Assembly: GCA_002746295.2 (NCBI GenBank)
Contig: NVWS02000024.1
Coordinates: 1 to 36,333, forward strand
DNA: 36,333 bases
Direction: 5' to 3'
Origin: Zetaproteobacteria bacterium
Lineage (GTDB): Bacteria; Pseudomonadota; Zetaproteobacteria; Mariprofundales; Mariprofundaceae
The notes beneath the pieces were generated by a model. That model saw nothing but the letters and a program-made list of their open reading frames with translations, made no database searches and was not told the origin of the DNA. A program made the translations under genes and the position numbers. Below are positions 15,444 to 23,428 of this stretch, piece by piece. Within the stretch, counting starts at the first letter, position 1; each line of letters opens with the position of its first letter.

Positions 15444-16066
15444 AACAACGTTTTTTAGTTTGGCTGATTCCCCGTATTATTTTTTGTATTCATTATTTTT
15501 TACGTTTCACCGTTCGCTGGACATTTGTGGGTGAAAAATATGATGCAACAACAAGCGCACCGTTTCTGTTGAGCTTTTGGCACGCCCGCATTCTGATGAT
15601 GCCTTACGCTGTGCATGGTTGGCAAGGGCCGATGCTGATTTCAGAACATCGCGATGGTGCCTTTATTGCCGATGCGGTGGCATTGATGGGGATTGAATCC
15701 TCACGCGGCTCATCGACCAAGGGTGGGGCAAGGGCTTTTTTGAAAATGATTCGTTTGGCGCGTGATGGTCATACCTTGGGCATTACCCCCGATGGACCGA
15801 AAGGTCCTGCGCAAGTCGTACAAATGGGTACGGTGAAAATTGCCATGAAATCGGGTTTACCCATACGTTCGGTGTGTTATGCTAGTCAACGTTATTGGCG
15901 CGCCAAATCATGGGATAAGTTTTATGTACCAAAACCGTTTGCGCGTGGTGTCTTTATCATGGGCGAACCTGTCTATGCGACCAATGATGCGCAAGAAACT
16001 TTGACACTCTTTCAACAAGCTATGGATGATGTGCAACAACAAGCGGATACTTATTTTTTAGATTGA
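15440..16066 (+). CDS. DUF374 lysophospholipid-acyltransferase-like protein
   Basis: This 208-residue protein has an N-terminal hydrophobic segment (about 7-25), then the DUF374 version of the LPLAT fold: LLSFWHARILMMPY, ISEHRDGAFIADAV with the H-x3-4-D-type acyltransferase pair, a glycine-rich SSRGSSTKGGARAF block and TPDGPKGPAQVVQMG. The family is predicted to acylate lipids at the inner membrane and is often found beside msbA and lipid A genes, as here; the exact substrate is unknown. The final 16 bases overlap the convergent ppx/gppA gene, so the two transcripts share antisense 3' ends. Confidence 0.9.
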   Translation: MKQRFLVWLIPRIIFCIHYFLRFTVRWTFVGEKYDATTSAPFLLSFWHARILMMPYAVHGWQGPMLISEHRDGAFIADAVALMGIESSRGSSTKGGARAFLKMIRLARDGHTLGITPDGPKGPAQVVQMGTVKIAMKSGLPIRSVCYASQRYWRAKSWDKFYVPKPFARGVFIMGEPVYATNDAQETLTLFQQAMDDVQQQADTYFLD

Positions 16067-17022
16067 AACCTATGCTTGATGATAAGCCAAGCACCTTCCA
16101 ATAAACCTGCATCGACAACGTTGATATTTTGGTATCCCCAATGCTTAAATATATTGTCCATGATGGCGATGCCAGCAATCATCAAATCGGCACGCCCTGC
16201 TTCGATGCTAGGCATGGCTTGACGTTCTTGCTGCGTCATCGCCAATAGCTTCTGTTTGAGCTGTAAGAAACGTGGGTATGAGATGCTATGATTGTTGATG
16301 AGGTTGGCATCATAATCGTGCATATCCAAATCAATGGCAGCTAAGGTGGTGATCGTACCAGCTGTTCCCACCAATGCTGCTGGTGGTGTTTGATGCCCTT
16401 GGGATGCCAACCAGTGTGCTTCCACGGCTTCAAGATGTTGTTGGCAGGTTTGGCACATCACATCGTAATCAACAGTCGATGGGGGGTCACTTTTCAGATG
16501 TGCTTCCACCAAGCGAACCACCCCCAGTTTTCGACTGATCGCATCCAAACATTGCCCTTGTTTGGCGCGTACAAACTCTGTACTTCCCCCGCCAATATCA
16601 AACAATAGAAAGTTCTCTTGGATGTCAGAAGGTAACACCGCACAACTTCCCAATAAAGACATGCTGGCCTCAGCATCACCTTGAATGATGTGGATTTGAA
16701 TACCCGTTTCTTCAAGCACTTGTTGGCAAAATGTTTGCCCATTATCAGCTTCCCGCATAGCGGCAGTAGCAACGGCATAAGTATGTCCCGCATCCACACC
16801 ATGCTGATTCAAGATATCTGCAAACGCACGGAAAGCATCCAAAGCACGCAACATCGCAGCTTCACACAAGCGACCACTTTGATGGAGACCTTCACCCAAA
16901 CGAACAATACGGTGCGTATACGCTTGAATATGCCAAGGGGTGATATGATTGACGGGTGCAGGTTTGGCAATCATCAAACGAAACGTATTCGAGCCAATAT
17001 CAATGGCAGCAAAAGTGGACAT
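16051..17022 (-). CDS. Ppx/GppA-family exopolyphosphatase
   Basis: This 323-residue protein consists of the Ppx/GppA domain alone (ASKHA fold): AAIDIGSNTFRLMIA (phosphate-1 loop), ATAAMREADNG, LLFDIGGGSTEFV (phosphate-2 loop) and ALVGTAGTITTLAAI. It hydrolyses polyphosphate or pppGpp, and short single-domain members can have either activity. The ATG at 17022 was chosen because the family starts directly at the first beta strand and AGGTG lies about six bases upstream. It begins two bases after the stop of the gamma carbonic anhydrase gene and is the last gene of the argC operon. Confidence 0.93.
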   Translation of the reverse strand: MSTFAAIDIGSNTFRLMIAKPAPVNHITPWHIQAYTHRIVRLGEGLHQSGRLCEAAMLRALDAFRAFADILNQHGVDAGHTYAVATAAMREADNGQTFCQQVLEETGIQIHIIQGDAEASMSLLGSCAVLPSDIQENFLLFDIGGGSTEFVRAKQGQCLDAISRKLGVVRLVEAHLKSDPPSTVDYDVMCQTCQQHLEAVEAHWLASQGHQTPPAALVGTAGTITTLAAIDLDMHDYDANLINNHSISYPRFLQLKQKLLAMTQQERQAMPSIEAGRADLMIAGIAIMDNIFKHWGYQNINVVDAGLLEGAWLIIKHRFQSKK

Positions 17023-17024
17023 CT

Positions 17025-17528
17025 TCAACACCTATGGGAGCGTGCTAGCTCAACATAATGTTGGGCAGAATGCTTTAAAAAGGCTTGTTCCTTCTCTGTG
17101 AGTGGGCGGCGTTCTCTTGCAGGACTACCAGCGTAAAGAAAGCCACCTTTTAAAATCTTACGTTCAGGCACCAAAGAACCCGCAGCCAACAAACAACCTT
17201 CTTCCAATACAGCGTCATCCATGACAATGGAACCCATACCCACCAAGCAAAGGTTTTGAATGTTACAGCCATGCAAAATAACGCGGTGCCCGACTGTCAC
17301 ATCATCACCAATCACGCAGGGTTTTCCCGCACTATTATGCAAGGTGCAGTGGTCTTGAATATTACTGCGTTCACCAATATGTATCTCATCGACATCACCA
17401 CGAAGGACAGTTTGATACCAAATACTTGAATCTTTGCCAATGGTGACGCGCCCAATAATATCAGAGGATGCCGCTAACCAAGCCGAGCGATCAACTTGGG
17501 GCAGCCAGTGTTGATAAGCAGATATCAT
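17025..17528 (-). CDS. Gamma-carbonic-anhydrase-like hexapeptide-repeat protein
   Basis: This 167-residue left-handed beta-helix protein of the YrdA/PaaY/gamma-CA family has hexapeptide repeats spanning about residues 10-130. Metal-ligand histidines fit the pattern: His64 in NIQDHCTLH, His81 in TVGH and His86 in ILHGC. The family forms zinc or iron trimers, some with carbonic anhydrase activity and many uncharacterised. The start overlaps the bactofilin stop in an ATGA arrangement. The C-terminal helix ends with an Ala/His-rich stretch as usual. Confidence 0.92.
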   Translation of the reverse strand: MISAYQHWLPQVDRSAWLAASSDIIGRVTIGKDSSIWYQTVLRGDVDEIHIGERSNIQDHCTLHNSAGKPCVIGDDVTVGHRVILHGCNIQNLCLVGMGSIVMDDAVLEEGCLLAAGSLVPERKILKGGFLYAGSPARERRPLTEKEQAFLKHSAQHYVELARSHRC

Positions 17529-17965
17529 ACTTCTTGAAGTTTCTGATTTTTTTGCTGACGTACAGGGGATTGTTTGTTTGGGTTGGAGGCTTGTTTGACG
17601 GTGTCATTGATGCGATTACATCGTCCATTGATGGCAGAGCCTTCAGCCAAAGACAATACTTTATATTGAACATCCCCGTTTAGCTGACCGGTTGAACCAA
17701 GCTTGAGGCTTTCAGTGGTATGCACATTGCCTTCAATGGTGCCATGTAAAATAAGACTGGGTACATGGACTTCCCCTTGAATGGTTGCACCTTCACTGAC
17801 AATCAATGTACCATCTTTATCAGCGTGAATATTGCCATTAAATCGCCCGTCAATACGAACCGCACCTTCAAAAGACAGTTCACCTGTGATGACGGAGTGT
17901 ACACCAATCAAGGTATCAATTTGCTGGGGATCATTATTGACTTTTTTTTCACGTTTTCTTAGCAT
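17525..17965 (-). CDS. Bactofilin-type polymer-forming cytoskeletal protein
   Basis: This 146-residue protein has a bactofilin (DUF583) core at about 17-115, made of short beta-helix repeats (DTLIGVHSVITGELSFEG, VRIDGRFNGNI, LILHGTIEGNV, LKLGSTGQLNGDV) between a short basic head and a Gln/Lys/Asn-rich disordered tail. Bactofilins polymerise without nucleotide and act as scaffolds for cell shape, stalks and wall enzymes. The start follows directly after the stop of the upstream DUF6776-like membrane protein (TAAATG), and that pairing is seen in other proteobacteria, so the two probably work together. Confidence 0.93.
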   Translation of the reverse strand: MLRKREKKVNNDPQQIDTLIGVHSVITGELSFEGAVRIDGRFNGNIHADKDGTLIVSEGATIQGEVHVPSLILHGTIEGNVHTTESLKLGSTGQLNGDVQYKVLSLAEGSAINGRCNRINDTVKQASNPNKQSPVRQQKNQKLQEV

Positions 17966-18703
17966 TTATATCTCAAATTTGCAGGCTTTGCGCATGACTT
18001 CTGTTCCTTTTTTATTGTAAAGAACCAAGTCAATACGTGGGTGTAGGGGGAGAGGGATAAGTCCCGCTGCATGAATTTCCCCTTGCACAAAGGTATGGGT
18101 TTCCATCTTGTATGGCAATTTCTCTTTGCCATTCTTAAAATGTAAGGGGTAATGGTTGCCTTGCATATCGTGATAGATGAATTGTAAATAACCTTGAGTA
18201 TGACGAGGATAATTACCACCTTTGACCAAAGTTATGTGAAAAAACAAGCTGTGAGGTGACAGGGATTGAAGCGTTGCTTGAATGATTTGAATATGATGAC
18301 CTTTGCGGGCTTGTAAAAGACTGTTGAATATTTGGATGCGTTGTTGCAAATGTGAAATGTTTTCTTGTTGTTGTTGAAGCACATCTTTTAGGCTGTCAAT
18401 TTGAGCTTTTTTAAGATCATTTTCAGCATTGGATGCAATAAGTTGGGTGCGAACGGTGGTGAATTGTTGCTGTAACTTGTGCAGGATGAGTTCCATATCA
18501 TTGTTTTTTTGAGGTGGTGGATTGTTATAAGTCAGTAGCATGCCAAGGAGTAAACTAATGCTTGGAACAATCAGAATGGTGATGGGGCGAATGTGAATGT
18601 TTTTAGCGGGTCGACCGCTACCAGCTTCAACCACCATCAACTGTTTGGGCGTGAACCAAAATTCCAGCAAACGCTGCCAACCTATTTTTTTAACCATACG
18701 CAT
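17966..18703 (-). CDS. DUF6776-like coiled-coil inner-membrane protein
   Basis: This 245-residue protein has a basic N-terminal cytoplasmic part (about 1-40), one transmembrane helix (about 41-60), a long coiled coil (about 70-130, Gln/Leu-rich) and a C-terminal beta-rich domain (about 140-245, SLFFHITLVKGG...LQFIYHDMQGN...). The layout and its position between argC and a bactofilin gene match the DUF6776 proteins of other proteobacteria. The function is unknown. A membrane anchor or periplasmic partner for the bactofilin is the simplest guess. Start and stop abut both neighbours (TAAATG junctions), so translation is coupled. Confidence 0.82.
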   Translation of the reverse strand: MRMVKKIGWQRLLEFWFTPKQLMVVEAGSGRPAKNIHIRPITILIVPSISLLLGMLLTYNNPPPQKNNDMELILHKLQQQFTTVRTQLIASNAENDLKKAQIDSLKDVLQQQQENISHLQQRIQIFNSLLQARKGHHIQIIQATLQSLSPHSLFFHITLVKGGNYPRHTQGYLQFIYHDMQGNHYPLHFKNGKEKLPYKMETHTFVQGEIHAAGLIPLPLHPRIDLVLYNKKGTEVMRKACKFEI

Positions 18704-19735
18704 TTATGGCCATTGGGCGTGAATGGAAAGTCCAGAAGTTTCATCTAAACCCAACATAATATTGGCATTTTGAATCGCTTGCCCTGATGCACCTTTGAGT
18801 AAATTATCAATGCAGCTCACCACCACAGCTTCGGTATCACTCAAGCGACAAAGCCCAATATCACAACGGTTACTGCCTACGACACCCTTGGTGGATGGCA
18901 GGCTTCCTTCAGGGAGAATGCGTACAAAAGGTTCATGTTGATAGGCTTGAAGCAATGTTTGATGCCATGTTGCGGTGTTTTTTCCTGTTAAATGTAAGGT
19001 GGTCAACATGCCGCGAGACATGGGAATCAGGTGAGGCACAAAACGCACCTTGATGGGGTGTTGTCCAAAATTTCCAGCCCACTCTTCCATTTCCCAAGCA
19101 TGGCGGTGACGTGGCAAACCATACGCACTCAAACCTTCATTGACTTCACAGTAAAGCAAACCTGTTTTGGCTGTGCGTCCTGCACCCGATGTACCTGATT
19201 TGGCATCGACAATGATAGCGGAATCATCCAATAACTTGGCTTGCAACAATGGAATCAAGGGCATCAAGGTCGATGTGGGGTAACAACCAGGGTTGGCAAT
19301 CAAGTTTGTGTTGGCAATGTCAGCCCGCGCCCACTCACTTAAGCCATACACGGCATTATTCAATATATGCGGATGGGGATGTGCCAAGCCATAGGCTTGT
19401 TGATAAATATCAGGCGATTGATGGCGAAAATCTGCCGATAAATCCACCACTTTCTTGCCTACATCCAATGCTTTTTTCACACTTTCAGCGGCTGCGCCAT
19501 GTGGTAAAGCCGTGAAGACCAATTGAATATCATCAGCCAATGGGGCATCTGCTTTGGCAAGAGTTAAATCACCCACAGCACCTGCGATACCAGGTAGAAC
19601 ATCGCGGACTTTTTTACCAGCTTGGGAGTGTGCGCCAAGGTGTGTAATCATAAAATCAGGGTGTTGTTCAATCAAACGAATAAGTTCAGCGCCTGTGTAA
19701 CCAGTCGAGCCGAGAATAGCAACATGGATAGTCAT
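18704..19735 (-). CDS. argC: N-acetyl-gamma-glutamyl-phosphate reductase
   Basis: ArgC performs the NADPH-dependent third step of arginine synthesis, reducing N-acetylglutamyl phosphate to the semialdehyde. The 343-residue protein starts with the Rossmann motif ILGSTGYTGAELIRL and has LSADFRH, the catalytic Cys151 in NPGCYPT, GTSGAGR and the C-terminal NLLKGASGQAIQN. The ATG at 19735 was chosen because the family starts at this strand. A 13-codon upstream extension has no support. No strong Shine-Dalgarno is visible. It is the first gene of a five-gene operon with cytoskeletal and metabolic genes. Confidence 0.95.
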   Translation of the reverse strand: MTIHVAILGSTGYTGAELIRLIEQHPDFMITHLGAHSQAGKKVRDVLPGIAGAVGDLTLAKADAPLADDIQLVFTALPHGAAAESVKKALDVGKKVVDLSADFRHQSPDIYQQAYGLAHPHPHILNNAVYGLSEWARADIANTNLIANPGCYPTSTLMPLIPLLQAKLLDDSAIIVDAKSGTSGAGRTAKTGLLYCEVNEGLSAYGLPRHRHAWEMEEWAGNFGQHPIKVRFVPHLIPMSRGMLTTLHLTGKNTATWHQTLLQAYQHEPFVRILPEGSLPSTKGVVGSNRCDIGLCRLSDTEAVVVSCIDNLLKGASGQAIQNANIMLGLDETSGLSIHAQWP

Positions 19736-19893
19736 ATCCGAACAGTACAAACATCCCAGATGAAACGAAAGCATTGTATGTCACGGCAGCCTGTCGCATA
19801 ATGCGCGATTCTTGCATGTATGTAGTGAAAATTGATATGCTTGCAAACTAATTGAAAATGAGGGCTATCGATGCCCGCTAGGGTGTTTTATAG

Positions 19894-21744
19894 ATGTCTT
19901 CTGAAGAAACAGTACAAAAAAAATTTACAGATTTAGGGCTTTCTGAGCCTGTATTGGCAGGTTTGAAGGATGTGGGTTATGAAACCCCATCACCGATTCA
20001 GGCCGAAATGATTCCTTATGTATTGGATGGTCGCGATGTGTTGGGTCAAGCCCAAACAGGTACAGGAAAAACGGCTGCATTTGCTTTGCCAATTTTGTCT
20101 AAAATTGATTTAAACCAGCGCACGCCTCAAGTTTTGGTGTTAGCGCCAACGCGTGAATTGGCGATTCAAGTGGCGGAAGCTTTTCAAACTTATGCGCATC
20201 ATTTGAAGGGTTTTCATGTGTTGCCGATTTACGGTGGACAAAGCTATGACACGCAATTACGCGCATTGAAACGCGGCGTACATGTGGTGGTCGGCACGCC
20301 TGGACGTGTGATGGATCATATGCGCCGCAAAACATTGAAACTTGATGGTTTGAAGACCTTGGTCTTGGATGAAGCCGATGAAATGTTGCGTATGGGCTTT
20401 ATTGATGATGTTGAATGGGTGTTGGAACAAACGCCTAGCACACGTCAAATTGCCTTATTTTCTGCCACCATGCCCGCCGTTATTCGGAAAATTACCGATC
20501 GTTATTTAACCAATCCCAAGCATGTGACCATTAAGAATAAAACCAGTACGGTGGAAACCATTCGCCAACGCTATTGGTCGGTCAGTGGTCGTCATAAAAT
20601 GGATGCGTTGACACGTATTCTTGAAGCTGAAGATTTTGATGCGATGATTATTTTTGTGCGTACCCGTGGTGCTACGGTTGAAGTGGCTGAAAAACTTGAA
20701 GCGCGTGGTTTTGGTGCAGCAGCACTCAATGGTGAAATTGCACAAAAACAACGCGAACAAATCGTCAATCGCTTGAAAAATGGGCATTTGGATATCTTGG
20801 TGGCAACGGATGTGGTGGCGCGTGGCTTGGATATTCAGCGTATCTCCCATGTGATTAACTATGATATTCCTGGTGATACAGAATCTTATGTACATCGTAT
20901 TGGACGGACAGGTCGTGCAGGTCGTCAAGGTGATGCGATTTTATTTGTCGCACCGCGTGAACGTCGCATGTTGTATTCCATTGAACGTGCCACACGTCAA
21001 AAAGTGGCAGAATATCAAATGCCATCGACCGCTGATATCAATGATAAACGTGTTGATGCGTTCAAACAGCGTATTCAAGCGACGCTGGCAGAAGAAGGCT
21101 TGGATTTTTTCGCCAAAATCATCGAGCAATATGAGGCGGAACACCAAGTGCCAGCCCAAGAAATTGCTGCGGCATTGGCGAAGATGGTGCAAGGTGATAA
21201 GCCGATGTTGTTGGCTGAATCCAAACGTTCTGAACGTAAACCTCGTGTTGAGAATCGTTCTGAAAGAACATCTGAAGCTACAGATCATTCAAAACGCGAA
21301 CGCCGCCCTGCCAATCCAAGAACACGCTCACTTCCCCGTTTAGAACGTGGTATGGAACGCTTTCGTTTGGATGTAGGCTCTGATCATGATGCTCAAAAGG
21401 GTAATATTGTGGGCGCAGTTGCCAATGAATCGGGTATTGAGAATGAATTTATCGGTCATATTGAAATTTATGATCAATACACCACCATTGATTTACCTGA
21501 AGGCATGCCAAATCATATTTTGCAAACCTTGCAAGAAGCCCGTGTGATGGGGCGTAAGATGAAAATGTCGCGTGAAGAACAAGAGGATTTATCCCATGAT
21601 AAAGAACGTATTCAGCGGGGACGTCGTTCTTCTGGAGACCAAAGTCATGAAGGGAAACGCGGTGGAGATGGACATCGTGGTGGTGGTCGCGGCGCCCCCC
21701 GATCTCGTTCGGGTGGTCGAACGCCGCCGAAACGTCGTTCATAA
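19894..21744 (+). CDS. deaD: DEAD-box RNA helicase, DeaD/CsdA type
   Basis: This 616-residue ATP-dependent RNA helicase has a Q motif (GYETPSPIQ), motif I AQTGTGKT (53-60), PTRELA, TPGR, DEAD (159-162), SAT, and the second RecA domain with ARGLDIQ and HRIGRTGR. A DbpA-type RNA-binding domain follows (about 483-560) and then a basic Arg/Gly/Ser tail (about 565-616). This layout fits DeaD/CsdA, which remodels structured RNA in ribosome assembly and mRNA decay, especially in the cold. The gene is monocistronic, with a strong terminator after it. A 158-base leader region separates it from the divergent argC, and the Shine-Dalgarno (AGGG, about 11 bases before ATG) is weak. Confidence 0.95.
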   Translation: MSSEETVQKKFTDLGLSEPVLAGLKDVGYETPSPIQAEMIPYVLDGRDVLGQAQTGTGKTAAFALPILSKIDLNQRTPQVLVLAPTRELAIQVAEAFQTYAHHLKGFHVLPIYGGQSYDTQLRALKRGVHVVVGTPGRVMDHMRRKTLKLDGLKTLVLDEADEMLRMGFIDDVEWVLEQTPSTRQIALFSATMPAVIRKITDRYLTNPKHVTIKNKTSTVETIRQRYWSVSGRHKMDALTRILEAEDFDAMIIFVRTRGATVEVAEKLEARGFGAAALNGEIAQKQREQIVNRLKNGHLDILVATDVVARGLDIQRISHVINYDIPGDTESYVHRIGRTGRAGRQGDAILFVAPRERRMLYSIERATRQKVAEYQMPSTADINDKRVDAFKQRIQATLAEEGLDFFAKIIEQYEAEHQVPAQEIAAALAKMVQGDKPMLLAESKRSERKPRVENRSERTSEATDHSKRERRPANPRTRSLPRLERGMERFRLDVGSDHDAQKGNIVGAVANESGIENEFIGHIEIYDQYTTIDLPEGMPNHILQTLQEARVMGRKMKMSREEQEDLSHDKERIQRGRRSSGDQSHEGKRGGDGHRGGGRGAPRSRSGGRTPPKRRS

Positions 21745-21762
21745 GCGATAAACGAAGTTGGT

Positions 21763-21793
21763 AAGAGGTGCGGCGAGAGTCGCGCCTCTTTTT
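21763..21793 (+). terminator. Rho-independent terminator of deaD
   Basis: A ten-base-pair stem (AAGAGGTGCG with CGCGCCTCTT, one G-U pair) with an eight-base loop is followed by a run of T, 19 bases after the helicase stop. Confidence 0.85.
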
Positions 21794-21863
21794 AATTGAA
21801 TGCTCGATTGATAATATAAGCCATACAGAGCAGTAACAGCCGTCTGGCTATTAAGTAACTGAC

Positions 21864-21899
21864 AGCCTTTCACCACAAGAAGTGGATGAAATAAAGGCT
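21864..21899. repeat. Two-part hairpin of unknown role
   Basis: An outer inverted repeat AGCCTTT (21864-21870) / AAAGGCT (21893-21899) encloses an inner CCAC (21873-21876) / GTGG (21882-21885). No T-run follows, so it is not an obvious terminator. Confidence 0.45.
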
Positions 21900-22005
21900 T
21901 GATGAGCGCGTTGATCTACATTCCCACGATACAGGCGCATGAAAAAGATCATGTTATCCCATCAACCTATGCTTTCTCGCGCCTCTTCCTAAAAAATCAC
22001 CAACT

Positions 22006-22091
22006 TGTCATTCCTGAAATCTTTAACTGGGGATCTATCGATACATATAAATACGCCCATAGACCCCCGACACAAGCATTCGAGGGTGACG
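22006..22091. repeat. REP-like inverted pair, copy 1
   Basis: A unit beginning GTCATTCCTGAA and ending GGGGATCTAT is followed in opposite orientation by a unit that reads, reversed, CGTCACCCTCGA...GGGGGTCTATG. The arrangement resembles REP/BIME elements. A second inverted pair built from the same two units lies at 25220-25291, in opposite overall orientation. The two share the block CTCGAGGGTGACG or TTCGAGGGTGACG. Confidence 0.55.
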
Positions 22092-22143
22092 TGGTGACAG
22101 ACTCGTGGATGAGCAGGGCGCATGACATATTTCAAGAAAATAC

Positions 22144-22171
22144 GTAACATCAGTTAAGTAACCATTGTTAC
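22144..22171. repeat. GTAAC-ended palindromic element, copy 1
   Basis: GTAACATCAGTTAAGTAAC followed by CATTGTTAC gives an imperfect inverted repeat with GTAAC/GTTAC ends. Its left half closely matches the element at 25174-25203. Confidence 0.5.
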
Positions 22172-22376
22172 AACACCTTCGCCAAAATTTAGCGAGTTTA
22201 TCGTAAAGGAAGCTAGTAACCACACCATTTTAGAATATTGTAGAATATTAAAAATAACATCGTCAAAATCTCGATATGATTTTTAATGTACGCTTTATAA
22301 ATCAATGTGTTACAAGCACTGAATTTTTTCGCTTAGACATAGCCTATAATTGGCGAAGGTATTGTTGTTACGCGTG

Positions 22377-22778
22377 CTATTTAAATAAAAAACCGCTGAT
22401 GGTCATGGGTTTATCATCAATGGGTTTGATAATGGTGACGGTTTCATGGCTGGTACCATGTTCATGAACCACAGACATGACATAAATATAGAAATCACCA
22501 CCAAAGCGTGGATCTTTTTGCTGGGAAACCAAATTAAATGCTTGAATTTCACCTTTTTCTTCAATTTGCGCTTTCATTTGTTGTTCCCAATATTTTTTAG
22601 GCATTTGTTTGAAGAATTTTGGATCGAACAGCGCTTCAGCTTGTTCCCATTGATGCTTTTGAATAGATTGATTGAGTTGTTGGAGTATTTTATTGGCTTG
22701 AGGTTGTTGATCGGCCGATGTGATGCAAGATGAAAGTGAAAGTATTGAAAATAGGATGAAAAAAGTGCGAAAGCGCAT
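22377..22778 (-). CDS. Small predicted lipoprotein of unknown function
   Basis: This 133-residue protein has a lipoprotein signal peptide ending in the lipobox LSSC (Cys about 18). It continues with a helical region rich in Gln/Lys (about 25-60) and a beta-rich C-terminal half (KGEIQAFNLVSQQ, GDFYIYVMSVVHEHG, ETVTIIKPIDDKPMTISGF), resembling small NTF2- or DUF4019-like periplasmic domains. I do not recognise a specific family. AAGGAA about five bases before the ATG supports the start. It is divergent from the cytochrome c gene, so the two may share regulation. Confidence 0.8.
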   Translation of the reverse strand: MRFRTFFILFSILSLSSCITSADQQPQANKILQQLNQSIQKHQWEQAEALFDPKFFKQMPKKYWEQQMKAQIEEKGEIQAFNLVSQQKDPRFGGDFYIYVMSVVHEHGTSHETVTIIKPIDDKPMTISGFLFK

Positions 22779-22828
22779 GGAAAGTTCCTTGTTGCAATGT
22801 GGAGTTTGCCGCTGATAATGCCGTCCTT

Positions 22829-23428
22829 ATGAAAGAAGACAATAAAAGACCCAAACAAAAACTAAAAACTGGCGAGAAGTTATTATTTATTGTAGCTGGT
22901 GCATTTGTGGTGTTGGGAGTGATCACATTTGGCATTATGCAATATGTGATGGCAACCAGTGATAAGCCACTTTTTGAACAGCACACTCATTTTGACTTAA
23001 GTAAACTGGGTGAAAAAGGTTCTCAAATTTATCGCCACCAAGCCTGTTCAGAATGTCACCGTGCGATGTCTGAAGGCACCAATATGGGCAATAGCTTGGA
23101 TGGTATTGGATCCCGCTATGGTGTTGCTTGGATTGAAAAATTCCTTACTCATCCAGAAGAAACGTATAATCATCGAACCATGGATCATGGTAAGAAACCA
23201 AAGCAGGCCTATTATGTGGCAGAACTTTCCAAAGAAGATATTCACGCTTTGGCAGTCTTTTTATCGGAATTAAAATCAGATCAAGGTTCATCATCATCAC
23301 CTGTTCCACCGAAAGGCGAATCACCATTTATTGATCAAATGGTAAAAACATGGGCTCCTGATGAGTGGAAACATAAATACACAGATATTCGTGACAAATT
23401 ACCACAAAAAACAGGAGAAGCAGAATGA
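22829..23428 (+). CDS. Membrane-tethered monohaem cytochrome c
   Basis: This 199-residue protein has a basic cytoplasmic N-terminus, one transmembrane anchor (about 17-38) and a periplasmic class I cytochrome c domain with one haem-binding motif CSECH (73-77). A Pro/Ser linker and a charged tail (about 155-199) follow. Methionines in the HRTMDHG region or nearby could give the distal haem ligand. The topology resembles CcoO but the sequence around the haem does not. The ATG at 22829 has no clear Shine-Dalgarno, and a GTG ten codons upstream (22799) is an alternative. Its stop overlaps the next gene (ATGA), a half-CcoN homologue, so the two are likely translated together and may form one complex. 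Confidence 0.87.
   Translation: MKEDNKRPKQKLKTGEKLLFIVAGAFVVLGVITFGIMQYVMATSDKPLFEQHTHFDLSKLGEKGSQIYRHQACSECHRAMSEGTNMGNSLDGIGSRYGVAWIEKFLTHPEETYNHRTMDHGKKPKQAYYVAELSKEDIHALAVFLSELKSDQGSSSSPVPPKGESPFIDQMVKTWAPDEWKHKYTDIRDKLPQKTGEAE

Larger units (their letters stand above)
21745..22376. other. Gene-free, repeat-bearing stretch
   Basis: These 632 bases between deaD and the small lipoprotein gene contain the deaD terminator, a two-part hairpin at 21864-21899, a REP-like inverted pair at 22006-22091 and a GTAAC palindrome at 22144-22171. An 82-codon open frame at 21899-22147 runs straight through the repeats and has no ribosome binding site, so I do not call it a gene. I see no other coding signal. 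Confidence 0.6.

Noticed and set aside
21899-22147. 82-codon plus-strand open frame
   Set aside because: It runs through the REP-like pair, has no ribosome binding site and shows no recognisable domain.
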